This document shows positions 55,163 to 63,975 of a stretch of DNA of 64,000 bases, piece after piece. Made by a program: the position numbers and the translations under genes. Within the stretch, counting starts at the first letter, position 1, and every line of letters starts with the position of its first letter. A model generated the notes under the pieces. That model saw only the letters and a list, made by a program, of their open reading frames with translations, was not told where the DNA came from and made no database searches. Origin of the DNA: Parvibaculaceae bacterium (GTDB taxonomy: Bacteria; Pseudomonadota; Alphaproteobacteria; Parvibaculales; Parvibaculaceae); NCBI GenBank assembly GCA_029209985.1, contig JARGNZ010000005.1, positions 83,830-147,829 on the forward strand. The letters are read 5' to 3'.

Positions 55163-57019
55163 TTATGCGACGAATGCATCCTCGTCCAAGGTCATCAAAT
55201 CTTCAGCACCCAGTTCCATCCGCTCAAGATAAGCAGCGGTGTTTGGCACTTCGCGTTCTAGCCAGAACTTGGCGAGAACCAATTTGCGATTGTAGAAGTC
55301 GGCATTGCCTTCGCCTGCTTCTAGTTTTTCAAGGGCGACTTTGGCCATTTGTGCCCACATGAAGCCCAAGGTGACAACGCCAAAGATGTTCAACATTTCA
55401 TATGAGGCAGAGCCTGCATTGTTGAAATCTTTCGGTGCATTTTCCATCAACCAGCCAGCCGCTTTGCCCATGCGTTCGTAGCCGACTTTGAGAGGCGCGA
55501 TGAACGGCTGCATTTTTTCGTTGCCTTCATTTTCTTTAATGAAGCCTTCGATTTTTGCAAAGTAGGTCATGGTTGCCCGACCGCCTTTTGCACTCATTTT
55601 GCGGCCCACAAGGTCAAGTGCCTGAATGCCGTTTGCACCTTCATATACTTGGTTGATGCGGGCATCGCGGACGAACTGTTCTAGGCCGTGGTCGCGGATG
55701 TAGCCGTGGCCGCCAAGAACTTGCAAAGAGTTGTTGGTGGTCTCAAAGCCTTTGTCAGTCAGATAAGCTTTGATGACAGGAGTGAGAAGCTGGGACAAGT
55801 CTGCTGCTTCTTCCCGCTCTTTAGCGTCTGGAGAATCTCTCATGATAGAGAACAACATGGAGACCCACATGGTGAGCGCCCGGCCCCCTTCAACGAAGGA
55901 GCGGTTTTGCATCAACAAACGGCGCACGTCTGGGTAGACGATGATCGGATCAGCTGATTTCTCAGGATTTTTAGCACCAGTTAGGGCGCGGCCTGCGGTG
56001 CGTTCGAGTGCGTAAGCAGCACCGTTCTGAGTGGATACTTCACCGATTGCTACACCTTGGATGCCAACACCCATGCGGGCGCCGTTCATCATGCCAAACA
56101 TACCAGCCATGCCAGATGATTTGGATTTTGGCGCTGCTTTGCCATCAGCAGGTTTCTTGGCAGGGGCGCCACCCAACTTGTAAGCCACAGCATCATCAAA
56201 GTTCATGACGCAGGTTGCAGAGCCTTTGATGCCCATTTTTTTCTCGATGGACCCAACAGATACGCCGTTACGTTTCGTCATTTCGCCCGTTTCTGGGTCT
56301 ACGAGGAATTTGGGTACCATGAAGAAATTCACTGTGCCCAAGTCGTCTTGCAACTTGCCGTTCTCATCAGGAATTTTGGCAATCACCATGTGAATGATGT
56401 TGTCGGTGATGTCTTGATCGCCACCGGAGATGAAAATCTTGGTGCCGTTCATTTTATACGTGCCGTCTTCTTGCAGGTCAGCGCGTGTTTTCATGATTTT
56501 CAAGTCGGTGCCGCAATGAGGCTCCGTGAGGCACATGGTGCCTGCCCATTCGCCGGAAACCATTTTGGGAGCAATGTGTTTTTTCATCCACGGTGCGCCG
56601 GTGCCCCACAAAGCAGAATAGGCGGCACTGGATAGGCCGGGGTACATGCAGAAAGCTTGGTTGGCAGACATGCCCATTTCGGTGAAAGCGAATGTCATCA
56701 CGGATGGTAGGTTTGCGCCGCCCAATTCTTCTGGGGCGCCTAGACGGTTCCAGCCACCTTCGCAATATTGTTCCCATGCTTCTTTGAAGCCTTTAGGGGT
56801 GCGCACCACACCGTTCTCGAGGGTACAGCCTTCTTCGTCGCCGCTTTGGTTCAGGGGCTGCAAAACTTCTTCACAGAATTTCGCGCCGCCTTCCAGAATA
56901 GCGGAGGTCATGTCAGGGGTCAGATCTGCAAAACCAGGCAGATCTGTGCGTTCCTCAATTTTCAGGAAATCGTGGAACAGGAATGAAAAGTCGTCTACCG
57001 GCGCCTTGTAAACTGGCAT
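55163..57019 (-). CDS. Acyl-CoA dehydrogenase with C-terminal extension (DmdC/FadE5-like)
   Basis: This 618-residue flavoprotein has the start MPVYKAPVDDFSFLFHDFL and the long C-terminal domain of the DmdC-type acyl-CoA dehydrogenases, which act on methylmercaptopropionyl-CoA or fatty acyl-CoA. Motifs: CLTEPHCGTDLKIMKTRA, GTKIFISGGDQDIT, GGHGYIRDHGLEQFVRDARI, and the catalytic Glu in VYEGANGIQALDLVGRK. An insertion of about 20 residues, rich in Lys, Ala, Pro and Ser, precedes MFGMMNGARMGVGIQG. It would pass electrons to EtfAB. Followed by an enoyl-CoA hydratase upstream in transcription order. Confidence 0.92.
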   Translation of the reverse strand: MPVYKAPVDDFSFLFHDFLKIEERTDLPGFADLTPDMTSAILEGGAKFCEEVLQPLNQSGDEEGCTLENGVVRTPKGFKEAWEQYCEGGWNRLGAPEELGGANLPSVMTFAFTEMGMSANQAFCMYPGLSSAAYSALWGTGAPWMKKHIAPKMVSGEWAGTMCLTEPHCGTDLKIMKTRADLQEDGTYKMNGTKIFISGGDQDITDNIIHMVIAKIPDENGKLQDDLGTVNFFMVPKFLVDPETGEMTKRNGVSVGSIEKKMGIKGSATCVMNFDDAVAYKLGGAPAKKPADGKAAPKSKSSGMAGMFGMMNGARMGVGIQGVAIGEVSTQNGAAYALERTAGRALTGAKNPEKSADPIIVYPDVRRLLMQNRSFVEGGRALTMWVSMLFSIMRDSPDAKEREEAADLSQLLTPVIKAYLTDKGFETTNNSLQVLGGHGYIRDHGLEQFVRDARINQVYEGANGIQALDLVGRKMSAKGGRATMTYFAKIEGFIKENEGNEKMQPFIAPLKVGYERMGKAAGWLMENAPKDFNNAGSASYEMLNIFGVVTLGFMWAQMAKVALEKLEAGEGNADFYNRKLVLAKFWLEREVPNTAAYLERMELGAEDLMTLDEDAFVA

Positions 57020-57142
57020 TGGGGCCTCCCTACTTTCAATTATGTAAGTTTTATCCCGGGCATTTTATCTGGATCAGGACATCTGTCGAGTAGAATCCAC
57101 GTATCGCTTTGGTGCGTTACGGAAAATCTCTGAAATGACTCA

Positions 57143-57174
57143 AAAGGGGAGCCGCCGTCTCGGTGCTCCCCTTT
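57143..57174 (-). terminator. Terminator after enoyl-CoA hydratase
   Basis: AAAGGGGAGC pairs with GCTCCCCTTT, 27 bases past the stop. The T-run on the minus strand is TTTTGAG. Confidence 0.7.
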
Positions 57175-57200
57175 CAGAAGGGCGTGTGCCCACACGTATT

Positions 57201-58079
57201 TTACGTGTCGGTGAACTCAGGAGGCCGTTTTTGCATGAAGGCTTTGAGCGCTTCGATGTGGTCATTTGTCTGGGCGCAGAGGATTTGGTTGCGGTCTTCC
57301 ATGGCAACCACAGCTTCTAAGGAACCTGCGTCGATGGACATGTTCAGGCATTCCTTTGTCAGGCGCAGGCCGATGGGGGCAGTCAGTAGCATCTCATCGA
57401 TGAAGCTTTGAGCCGCTTGGGGGAGTTCTTCTTGGGGCACAACGTCAGAGACAAGGCCCACGGCGAGGGCGCGTTGGGCTTTGATGAAGCGGCCCGTCAT
57501 CATAAGTTCAGAAGCCACGGAGACGCCAATGAGACGTGGCAGGAAGTAAGAGCAGCCAATATCACATGCGCCCAAGCCGATCTTGATATACGCGGCGTTG
57601 AATTTTGCGTTGTCGGCGGCGATGCGAATGTCTGAGGCAAGGGCGAGGGAGAAGCCGCCGCCGCAAGCCGCCCCTTGGATTAATGAGATGATGGGTTGGG
57701 GGCAGCGGCGCATGCGGATGATGATTTCTGAAATACGGCGCTGGGTGGTGAGGCCAATTTGAGGAGTGCTGAGGGAGGACGCGCTATCCCCGGTATAGGC
57801 GTTGGAGCCTTCTTTTAAGTCCAGACCTGCACAGAAGTTTTTGCCTGCCCCTTGGAGCACAACAATACGCACCTGCTTGTTCATGTAGAGGCTGTCGAAA
57901 TAACGGAGCAGCTCATCGACCAATTGCGTGTTGAATGCGTTTTGTTGGTCGGGGCGGTTGAGCGTTACCCAATCTACCGGGCCGTCTTGGCGGATTGAGA
58001 GGGTGTCGTAGGTATAGTCCCGGCTTGTATCCCACGGCGGGGTGTGGGACGGGGGTGTGCTTGGGGTCGTGGGTGACAT
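57201..58079 (-). CDS. Enoyl-CoA hydratase/isomerase family protein
   Basis: This 292-residue crotonase-family protein has NFCAGLDLKEGSNAY and QGAACGGGFSLALASDIRIAADNAKF, the two oxyanion blocks, and [20 protein letters not shown], where the usual hydratase glutamate is not obvious. It could be an isomerase or hydrolase of the superfamily. A Pro/Thr/Ser-rich leader of about 20 residues precedes the domain. AGGAGG is 5 bases before ATG 58079, a very strong site that settles the start. Confidence 0.88.
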   Translation of the reverse strand: MSPTTPSTPPSHTPPWDTSRDYTYDTLSIRQDGPVDWVTLNRPDQQNAFNTQLVDELLRYFDSLYMNKQVRIVVLQGAGKNFCAGLDLKEGSNAYTGDSASSLSTPQIGLTTQRRISEIIIRMRRCPQPIISLIQGAACGGGFSLALASDIRIAADNAKFNAAYIKIGLGACDIGCSYFLPRLIGVSVASELMMTGRFIKAQRALAVGLVSDVVPQEELPQAAQSFIDEMLLTAPIGLRLTKECLNMSIDAGSLEAVVAMEDRNQILCAQTNDHIEALKAFMQKRPPEFTDT

Positions 58080-58139
58080 GTTTCCTCCTAAATATCTATT
58101 TGAGAGACTGTCACCCATTCATTTGGCGCATACAAGGCT

Positions 58140-59108
58140 TTAGGAAACGGGATCTGCCCGGTAATTCTTGAGAAGGTTGCCCGCCGCTGCGTAAACCTCT
58201 TGTACGGGGAGGTTAGATAAATCGTCGACTTCGAGGACTTGTACGTTGGCGCGGTGGATGCCGGATTTATATGCCGGGAAATAACGTCCAAACAGCGCGA
58301 CGGTGATTTGATTCATATGGGCGGCAAGGTGCACGGGACCTGTGTCATTGCCGACCACAAAGCTTGCGCCTTTCATGAGGCCCGCAAGAGCTGGCCAGTC
58401 GAGATAGGGATCGCCTTGGATCATTACAGAGGGGAGGGTTTTGCAAAGCTCAACATCATCTGGGCCGGGGCAGGTGACTGTTTTGTAGCCATCTGCTTCT
58501 AACTCGGTGATGAGTTCTTTGTAGTGGGGCCAGCGTTTGACGACGTGCTGGGCCGAAGAGCCGGGAACCAAAAAGATATAGGGTTGGTCTGTGAGGTCGT
58601 ATTGCGCCAGCAGCTCGCTGACGTCTTCAGCCAGCCATGAAATATTAGGCATGATGGCATGTTTGGTTGTGAGCCCGGCTTCTTGCAATTGTGTTTGATA
58701 TCTTGGCAGGCCGACAATTTTGTTGGGGTCTTTTGACCGGCGGCGGTGGCTTGCGCCGCGTACAATGCCCGACCACGGTGTCTTGGGAAAGAGGAAGCGG
58801 AAGTATGACCCGGAGCGTCCATTGTTTTGCAGATCGATGACAAAATCGAATTGAGCCGCCCGGATGCGTTTGCGTAGTTTTGCCATGGCAGGCAAGTGCC
58901 AACGGGAGGGGCGGGGGTCTTCAAATATGTCATCTACCCATGGGCAGCGCGCAAAATATTTTGCGTAGGCGGGTTCACTCATTACCGTGATGCGGGCATC
59001 GGGATAATTTTCCCGAATGTCCTGAAAGGCACCATCGGCCTGAATAATATCCCCCAAGGCGCCATGTTTAATGACGAGAATGTTTTTTGCTTCCGGCTTG
59101 GTGATCAT
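58140..59108 (-). CDS. Glycosyltransferase family 9 (heptosyltransferase-like)
   Basis: This 322-residue protein has the GT9 pattern: ILVIKHGALGDIIQADGAFQDI, VIDLQNNGRSGSYFRFLFP, IFLVPGSSAQHVVKRWPHYKEL and FVVGNDTGPVHLAAHM, where NDTGPxHLA binds the nucleotide sugar. GT9 enzymes add heptose to lipopolysaccharide core. Its ATG overlaps the GT4 stop (ATGA), so the two glycosyltransferases are co-translated and probably build the same glycan. Confidence 0.92.
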   Translation of the reverse strand: MITKPEAKNILVIKHGALGDIIQADGAFQDIRENYPDARITVMSEPAYAKYFARCPWVDDIFEDPRPSRWHLPAMAKLRKRIRAAQFDFVIDLQNNGRSGSYFRFLFPKTPWSGIVRGASHRRRSKDPNKIVGLPRYQTQLQEAGLTTKHAIMPNISWLAEDVSELLAQYDLTDQPYIFLVPGSSAQHVVKRWPHYKELITELEADGYKTVTCPGPDDVELCKTLPSVMIQGDPYLDWPALAGLMKGASFVVGNDTGPVHLAAHMNQITVALFGRYFPAYKSGIHRANVQVLEVDDLSNLPVQEVYAAAGNLLKNYRADPVS

Positions 59109-60136
59109 CGTGTGCGTACTATTTCTTCGTAGAGAGCGTGATAACGTTGAGTGATAATGGCTTCATTGAACTCTGTCCGGTGGCGTTTCAAACCATGGCC
59201 GATGAGTTCTTGTGCAAGCTCTGGGCTTTGTAAAACTTTGTTGATCGCGTGCGCTGTTGCAGGTGCATCATCCACGGGGACAAGCAGGCCATCTTGTTGG
59301 TCGTGCATTAATTCTGAGGGACCATTGCTGGCCGCAGCGACGAGGGGCACGCCGTGCGCCCATGCTTCGAGCATCACATTGCCTAAGGGCTCATAGCGTG
59401 AGGGGAATACGCATATGTCGGCCGCTTTAAGCAGCGCGGTACGGTCTGTTTGCCAACCGATGAATTTGACGCGATCTTGTAATCCAAGGGAGTGGCTTAA
59501 TGTCGTAAGCTCTTTACGCAACGGACCTTCGCCCGCAATCCATAGGTGAGCTTTGGGTACATTGGGGAGGGCGTTGATGAGAACGTCTAGCCCTTTGGCC
59601 GGGTGCAGTCTGCCCATTGATAAAAGCAAAGGGACATCTTCTGGTGTGCCAAATGTTGCGCGGGGCATGGGCGGGCTCTCATTGACAGTGCAGAAATTTG
59701 GTACGTAGTGCACTTGGTCGTCCGGCCAGCCGCATTCTTTGAGATAGGTCACAATGCCGGGAACATTGCCGATCATGTGGTCATGCTTGCGGTAGTGTTT
59801 CATTTTGTAAAACCCACCGAGGCGCGCCACGCGCACGAAGTCGCCGTCTGGGCACAAGGCGGCGGCCCGGTTCATCCACGTCATCACAACATCTGGTTGA
59901 AGGTCTTTGACCAAGCGTTTCAGGCCCCAGCGGGTGACGGGATCAATGTGGCCAAAATTAAAAAGGTGAGGTTCGGCACCGACTTCGCGTAGTTGATTTT
60001 CGCGGTGGGGGTGCGGTCGCATACCAAAATGTACATCTTCGCCAGCCGCTTTTAAGGCCGTGCCGAGTGTGATGTAGAATGTTTCAGCTCCCCCTGCGGG
60101 TGAGCCTGCCATTAGCTGCAAGCTACGGACCGTCAT
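59105..60136 (-). CDS. Glycosyltransferase family 4
   Basis: This 343-residue GT-B enzyme has the acceptor-side opening AGSPAGGAETFYITLGTALKAAGEDVHF, then LLSMGRLHPAKGLDVLINALP and FPSRYEPLGNVMLEAWAHGVPLVAA, with the EPLGNVMLE segment holding the nucleotide-sugar glutamates (E-x7-E). It likely adds a sugar to lipopolysaccharide together with the overlapping GT9 gene. ATG 60136 has GAGGG upstream; an in-frame TTG lies at 60151. Confidence 0.9.
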   Translation of the reverse strand: MTVRSLQLMAGSPAGGAETFYITLGTALKAAGEDVHFGMRPHPHRENQLREVGAEPHLFNFGHIDPVTRWGLKRLVKDLQPDVVMTWMNRAAALCPDGDFVRVARLGGFYKMKHYRKHDHMIGNVPGIVTYLKECGWPDDQVHYVPNFCTVNESPPMPRATFGTPEDVPLLLSMGRLHPAKGLDVLINALPNVPKAHLWIAGEGPLRKELTTLSHSLGLQDRVKFIGWQTDRTALLKAADICVFPSRYEPLGNVMLEAWAHGVPLVAAASNGPSELMHDQQDGLLVPVDDAPATAHAINKVLQSPELAQELIGHGLKRHRTEFNEAIITQRYHALYEEIVRTR

Positions 60137-60221
60137 GTAGATCGCCCTCAATAATCTCTGTCATGAGTGATTGGGGCATATCAGTACAGGGTTATCGAGC
60201 TGCAAGCAATCCACAGCTTAG

Positions 60222-60251
60222 CCGGTGCCATAGATCTTTCTATGGCACCGG
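60222..60251. terminator. Perfect 13-bp hairpin after TonB receptor
   Basis: CCGGTGCCATAGA and its exact complement flank a TCTT loop, 17 bases past the receptor stop. No T-run follows on either strand, so it may act as a weak terminator, an RNA-stabilising stem or a protein site. Confidence 0.55.
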
Positions 60252-60268
60252 TTGAGAGGCGTTCGGTC

Positions 60269-62356
60269 TTAGAAGTGTGCCGTCAACACGAGGCGGACAT
60301 CGCGGCCCGGTTGCAGCACTTCATCTTTCCGCATTGAGGTGTGCAAACGAATGTCGTCGTCGAGCAAATTCTGTCCGACCAGTCCAATGTCGAGTTGATG
60401 TCCGGCTATTTCAACTTGGCTGTTAATCGTTGCGTTGAGTAAAGTATAGCCTTTGGTAGCATCTTCTTGATCAGCGACGGAGTTTTGTTTGCTGGCGCGC
60501 AGTACGTTGATGCGTGCGTTGACTTTTTCTGCTTCCCAGAAGATGCCGAGACCATAGCGCAATGGTGGAATGCGTGGCACGTTTCCGCCGTCTGTAAAGC
60601 GGGCTTTCACGAAGTCAGCTTGTCCATCAATCCCGAACACACCTTCAGATGTGGACAAGAGAGACCATTTGGCTTGGGCTTCTGCACCCCAGAACACTGC
60701 GTCTCTTTGAACGAACACGGCTTCTGAGAGTTCTTCGCTTGGGTTGTTGACGCATGACGCATACGTGTGGTCACAGGTGCGGCCTGTTAGGTTTTTGTAA
60801 ATGAACCCATCGAATTGGCTCGCATAGGCGGAGACTTCGAAGGTGAAAGGTGATGTGTAGCGGCGCAAGCTCACTTCAGCAGAATAGGCCGTTTCGACAT
60901 CTAGGTTCGCGTCACCCAGTTCAAATGTTTCTGAGGCGTGGTGGGGGCCTTTTGCAAAAAGCTCCAGCGCATCTGGTGCCCGTTGGACCATTTGACCGTT
61001 GAGGCTTGTTACCCAGCCATCACCAAAGGATTGCACAAGGGCGAGTGAGGCGTTGAGCGGTGTAAAGCTACGGCTGCGCTCACTCTCAGTCAGTGAAACT
61101 GTGCTAAAGGATGTGCCTTCTACTTCTACATGTTCGGCCCGTGCGCCCATTTGAAGGTCTAGGCTGTCGGAGAGAGGAAGCGTTTCAAATAGGAAAACTG
61201 CGAGGCTTTCTGTGTTGGTTGGGGCCAGCAGTTCTTCTGCTTCTCCCCCGGCTTTAAGGTCTTTGGTAAACCCATGTAGGCCGATGGCGCCTTCCATAGA
61301 GCCGATTGCGGGGTGTAGCCATTCAATGCGGCCATCCCACTCTTCAATGTCAAAGGTTGCGCCGACGGCGTTTCCTTCAATCTCATCGTGGGTGTAATCG
61401 GTATAACCAAGTGTCGCGGTGAGGCTGTTGCCCCAGTTGCCCAAGTCATCCAACACAAGTTTTGTGTTGAGACGTGTTTGCTGCATGTCGATGGTAATTG
61501 GTTCTGCTGGATCTTCGGGGGCGGGGAGGCCGTATTGGCTTTCAAGTGTTGAGCCAGAAAGGCCGAAATATCCGGTGTCAAAGTGGAACGCGGCGCCGCC
61601 GGCAACGGATTTGCTTTTTGTTGCGGTGTTGCTTTGCACGCCTTCTGCATTCGGTGCGTCGTAATCGCTGGCGTGGTGGTTAGAGGCGTCCAGGTGGAGG
61701 CTAATGTTGTTGCCAGTACCATCTATGTTTGCGCCGGTTTCGAGCTTGAGCACTTCTACGTTACTGCTGTCCACGCTGCCGAATGTGGCGCGCAAGGAAC
61801 CAGATGTTTGTGTTTGCGGTGTGCTGGGAATGCGGGTGTTGATTACATTGACGACGCCGCCTAATGCTTGGCTACCGTACCGAAGTGTTGCCGGGCCTTT
61901 GATGATTTCAATGCGGTCGGCGGCACCTGGAATGAGGGGCACAGCGTGGTCTTCGGACAAAGCCGATGCACCATTAGAAGGGACGCCATTTTCTTGGATC
62001 AAGACCCGGAAATTATCTAAGCCGCGAATGATGGGGCGGTTGGCCCCGGCTGCGAAGCCAGACTGTGTGACGCCGGGCAGGTTTCCGAGAGCAGAACCGA
62101 GCGTGTTTGGCTGGGCTTCGGCCAGTGCTTCGGCATCAAGAGCCTGAGAAGGCAAGGCGAGTTGGGTGGCGTCATCTGTGAGAGGGCTGGCCGTAACAGA
62201 AATTTCGGGCAATAAAGTCGCTGTTTGTACCGGCGGCTGTGTTGCTGGTGCGGCAGGTTCTGCCATAGCTGAAGAGGTCAGCGTGCCGGCTAATACCGTT
62301 GTTAGAAGGGCGGTCGTGCCCAAATAAGAGAAGGTGGGAAGGCATTTTTGCGACAT
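60269..62356 (-). CDS. TonB-dependent receptor, ZnuD-like (probable zinc uptake)
   Basis: This 695-residue outer-membrane receptor has a signal peptide (about 1-32), plug domain (LLPEISVTASPLTD, RPIIRGLDNFRVLIQENGV, RIEIIKGPATLRYGSQALGGVVNVI) and a 22-strand barrel ending VRLVLTAHF. The near-terminal RLHTSMRKDEVLQPGRDVRL is the block seen in ZnuD-type receptors, and several loops carry His pairs (SNHHASDYD, GPHHASETF). A near-consensus Zur box is 18 bases upstream. Together these point to zinc; other metals or haem cannot be excluded. AGGAG is 8 bases before ATG. Confidence 0.88.
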   Translation of the reverse strand: MSQKCLPTFSYLGTTALLTTVLAGTLTSSAMAEPAAPATQPPVQTATLLPEISVTASPLTDDATQLALPSQALDAEALAEAQPNTLGSALGNLPGVTQSGFAAGANRPIIRGLDNFRVLIQENGVPSNGASALSEDHAVPLIPGAADRIEIIKGPATLRYGSQALGGVVNVINTRIPSTPQTQTSGSLRATFGSVDSSNVEVLKLETGANIDGTGNNISLHLDASNHHASDYDAPNAEGVQSNTATKSKSVAGGAAFHFDTGYFGLSGSTLESQYGLPAPEDPAEPITIDMQQTRLNTKLVLDDLGNWGNSLTATLGYTDYTHDEIEGNAVGATFDIEEWDGRIEWLHPAIGSMEGAIGLHGFTKDLKAGGEAEELLAPTNTESLAVFLFETLPLSDSLDLQMGARAEHVEVEGTSFSTVSLTESERSRSFTPLNASLALVQSFGDGWVTSLNGQMVQRAPDALELFAKGPHHASETFELGDANLDVETAYSAEVSLRRYTSPFTFEVSAYASQFDGFIYKNLTGRTCDHTYASCVNNPSEELSEAVFVQRDAVFWGAEAQAKWSLLSTSEGVFGIDGQADFVKARFTDGGNVPRIPPLRYGLGIFWEAEKVNARINVLRASKQNSVADQEDATKGYTLLNATINSQVEIAGHQLDIGLVGQNLLDDDIRLHTSMRKDEVLQPGRDVRLVLTAHF

Positions 62357-62373
62357 GGCTTAGCTCCTGTTTC

Positions 62374-62386
62374 GTTACGTTATAAC
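62374..62386. promoter_or_regulatory. Near-consensus Zur box upstream of TonB receptor
   Basis: GTTACGTTATAAC differs by one base from the alphaproteobacterial Zur pattern GTTATNNNATAAC. It lies directly upstream of the receptor ribosome binding site, where a bound repressor would block transcription. The adjoining ATAACATTAT is also symmetric. Confidence 0.6.
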
Positions 62387-62438
62387 ATTATGTGATCTAT
62401 AGAGCGCCTTTCTTGCAAAATCAAGCTGACCTTAGGAA

Positions 62439-63590
62439 TTAGCTGCCGTGGTCTGGGAATGAGAGAGTTTGGGTAAATATTTGGGATGTGTGATCTGGGC
62501 CTGCCAGCATTGTTAAGCTTTCCAAGTTTTCTCGCCAAAAGGGCGTGAACCCACTTTCCAAGGTTGTGAGCATTGCAAAGACGATGGGTAGGGGAGGGGT
62601 TTTGGGCAGGGGGGCTGGATCGGCTGGAAATTGATCTGGCTTGTTGGAGCCGTGTTGGGGCAAGAGGAAGCTTCGCTCAAATTGTGGCAAAGGCTGTGTG
62701 GGGTAGGTGGGCATGAGGACTTGCAACCTATCGCTTTTAGCGCAGTGGGATGTATGGAGAGAGGCCTTGTGCCAGGTAATTTGACAGGGGGCGTCTGGGG
62801 ATAGCTCCAAGTTTTTGATGACCAAGGCCCATGGGAGCTGGAAGTAGCCGAATTGATGGGTGGTTGTGCTGGCCGTTCGGTACATCGCGGAACTATTGAG
62901 CATCAGCGCAATATTGTAGGTTTTTTGAGGGGCTGGGGCAGAAACCGTAGGGACGGCGGCGGCTAGGGGGGCGGTCAGCGCGAAATAGAGGGGGGCATAG
63001 CGGATGTTTCCCTTGGCGCGGGTCAATTTTAGCACCAGTTGGCTGGCCAGTCTGGTGTTTGTCAGCCGCTCTGTGTTTGCCCGGTACCCAGTATCCGCGT
63101 GGGTAAGGCGAAAGAAGTAGAGACAACTGGGCGGTTGGCTTGGATCGCTTTCCGTGCGTGGAAACGCAAAAGAGGGGGCAGACGTTGTTTGATATACAAC
63201 AGCGTGCTGCTTGACGTTTCGGGTCACTTTTCTACCGGGCCAAGGCAGGGCTTGGCCTGTGGCGGGGTCTGTTGTGATGTGCATACTGGCTTTTTGCGGC
63301 TGGGCAGGTGTGGTGTGGGCGGCCGGTTTGGATATTGATTTATAGCCGCATTGGGCCAGAACCTCAGTGGGGAGCTGGTGGCTGTCGGCATTGACCGTAA
63401 AGAGGGTCTGCTCTTTATTCGTGTCTAAATAGTAAGGTGCACGATGGGGCAGCCAAACGGCGCCCGCCTCTAGGGGCGCGGTGTTTGTTTGAAAGTCCGA
63501 CGCGTGGACGTTTTGGGTGTAAGGGGTTGTAGCTAGGAGCAGCAGGCATAGGCCTGCGCCTGTGTGATAGATCGTTTTCCAGCTCTTCAT
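62439..63590 (-). CDS. Exported protein of unknown function
   Basis: I do not recognise this 383-residue protein. Residues 1-30 are a signal peptide (ending QNVHASDFQ). The mature part is proline-, threonine- and histidine-rich with few strong motifs; it begins PLEAGAVWLPHRAPYYLDTN and has only scattered cysteines. No membrane helix follows. GAGGG precedes ATG 63590; an in-frame TTG lies at 63602. It is on the same strand as the ZnuD-like receptor, 82 bases upstream, with the Zur box between, so it has its own promoter. A periplasmic metal-binding role is only a guess. Confidence 0.65.
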   Translation of the reverse strand: MKSWKTIYHTGAGLCLLLLATTPYTQNVHASDFQTNTAPLEAGAVWLPHRAPYYLDTNKEQTLFTVNADSHQLPTEVLAQCGYKSISKPAAHTTPAQPQKASMHITTDPATGQALPWPGRKVTRNVKQHAVVYQTTSAPSFAFPRTESDPSQPPSCLYFFRLTHADTGYRANTERLTNTRLASQLVLKLTRAKGNIRYAPLYFALTAPLAAAVPTVSAPAPQKTYNIALMLNSSAMYRTASTTTHQFGYFQLPWALVIKNLELSPDAPCQITWHKASLHTSHCAKSDRLQVLMPTYPTQPLPQFERSFLLPQHGSNKPDQFPADPAPLPKTPPLPIVFAMLTTLESGFTPFWRENLESLTMLAGPDHTSQIFTQTLSFPDHGS

Positions 63591-63898
63591 GCCAGCCCTC
63601 AATCGGGTTGCGCCTCAAAGCCTCACTCCAAGAAGACCCTACCTAAAGAGTGTTAAGTGAAGCTTGCCGGGAGCTGTTTTGAGGAAATGTCGCATTTTGA
63701 GCGGAATTTAATGCAAAAATGGGTCAAAAAGAGCCAAAAGTGAGCTTTTCAACCTTATGCACTTTTGGGGTGTTTGAGAGGGTGTGCGCTTTTAAGTCAG
63801 AGCGACATCAATATTTTGATATGGGTATTCTGGTGCCGACGTATGTAGTCTCTGGGCAGGGCGAAGGTCTTTTGATATATAAGCGGCGCAGCAGCTTT
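63591..63898. other. Intergenic region before tRNA-Arg, no protein gene seen
   Basis: This 308-base gap holds no supported protein gene. The frames that cross the tRNA (both strands) are artefacts. A TATATAAG stretch near 63876 could be a -10 region for the tRNA, but I see no matching -35. Confidence 0.45.
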
Positions 63899-63975
63899 GG
63901 CCCCGTAGCTCAGCAGGATAGAGCATCAGATTCCTAATCTGAGGGTCGTGCGTTCGAATCGCGCCGGGGTCACCA
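63899..63975 (+). tRNA. tRNA-Arg (anticodon CCT)
   Basis: The acceptor GGCCCCG pairs with CGGGGTC (one G-T pair) and ACCA is encoded. The anticodon stem TCAGA/TCTGA encloses TTCCTAA, anticodon CCT at 63933-63935, which reads AGG. The D-loop has AGCAGGATA and the T-arm GTGCG-TTCGAAT-CGCGC is canonical. Confidence 0.96.
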
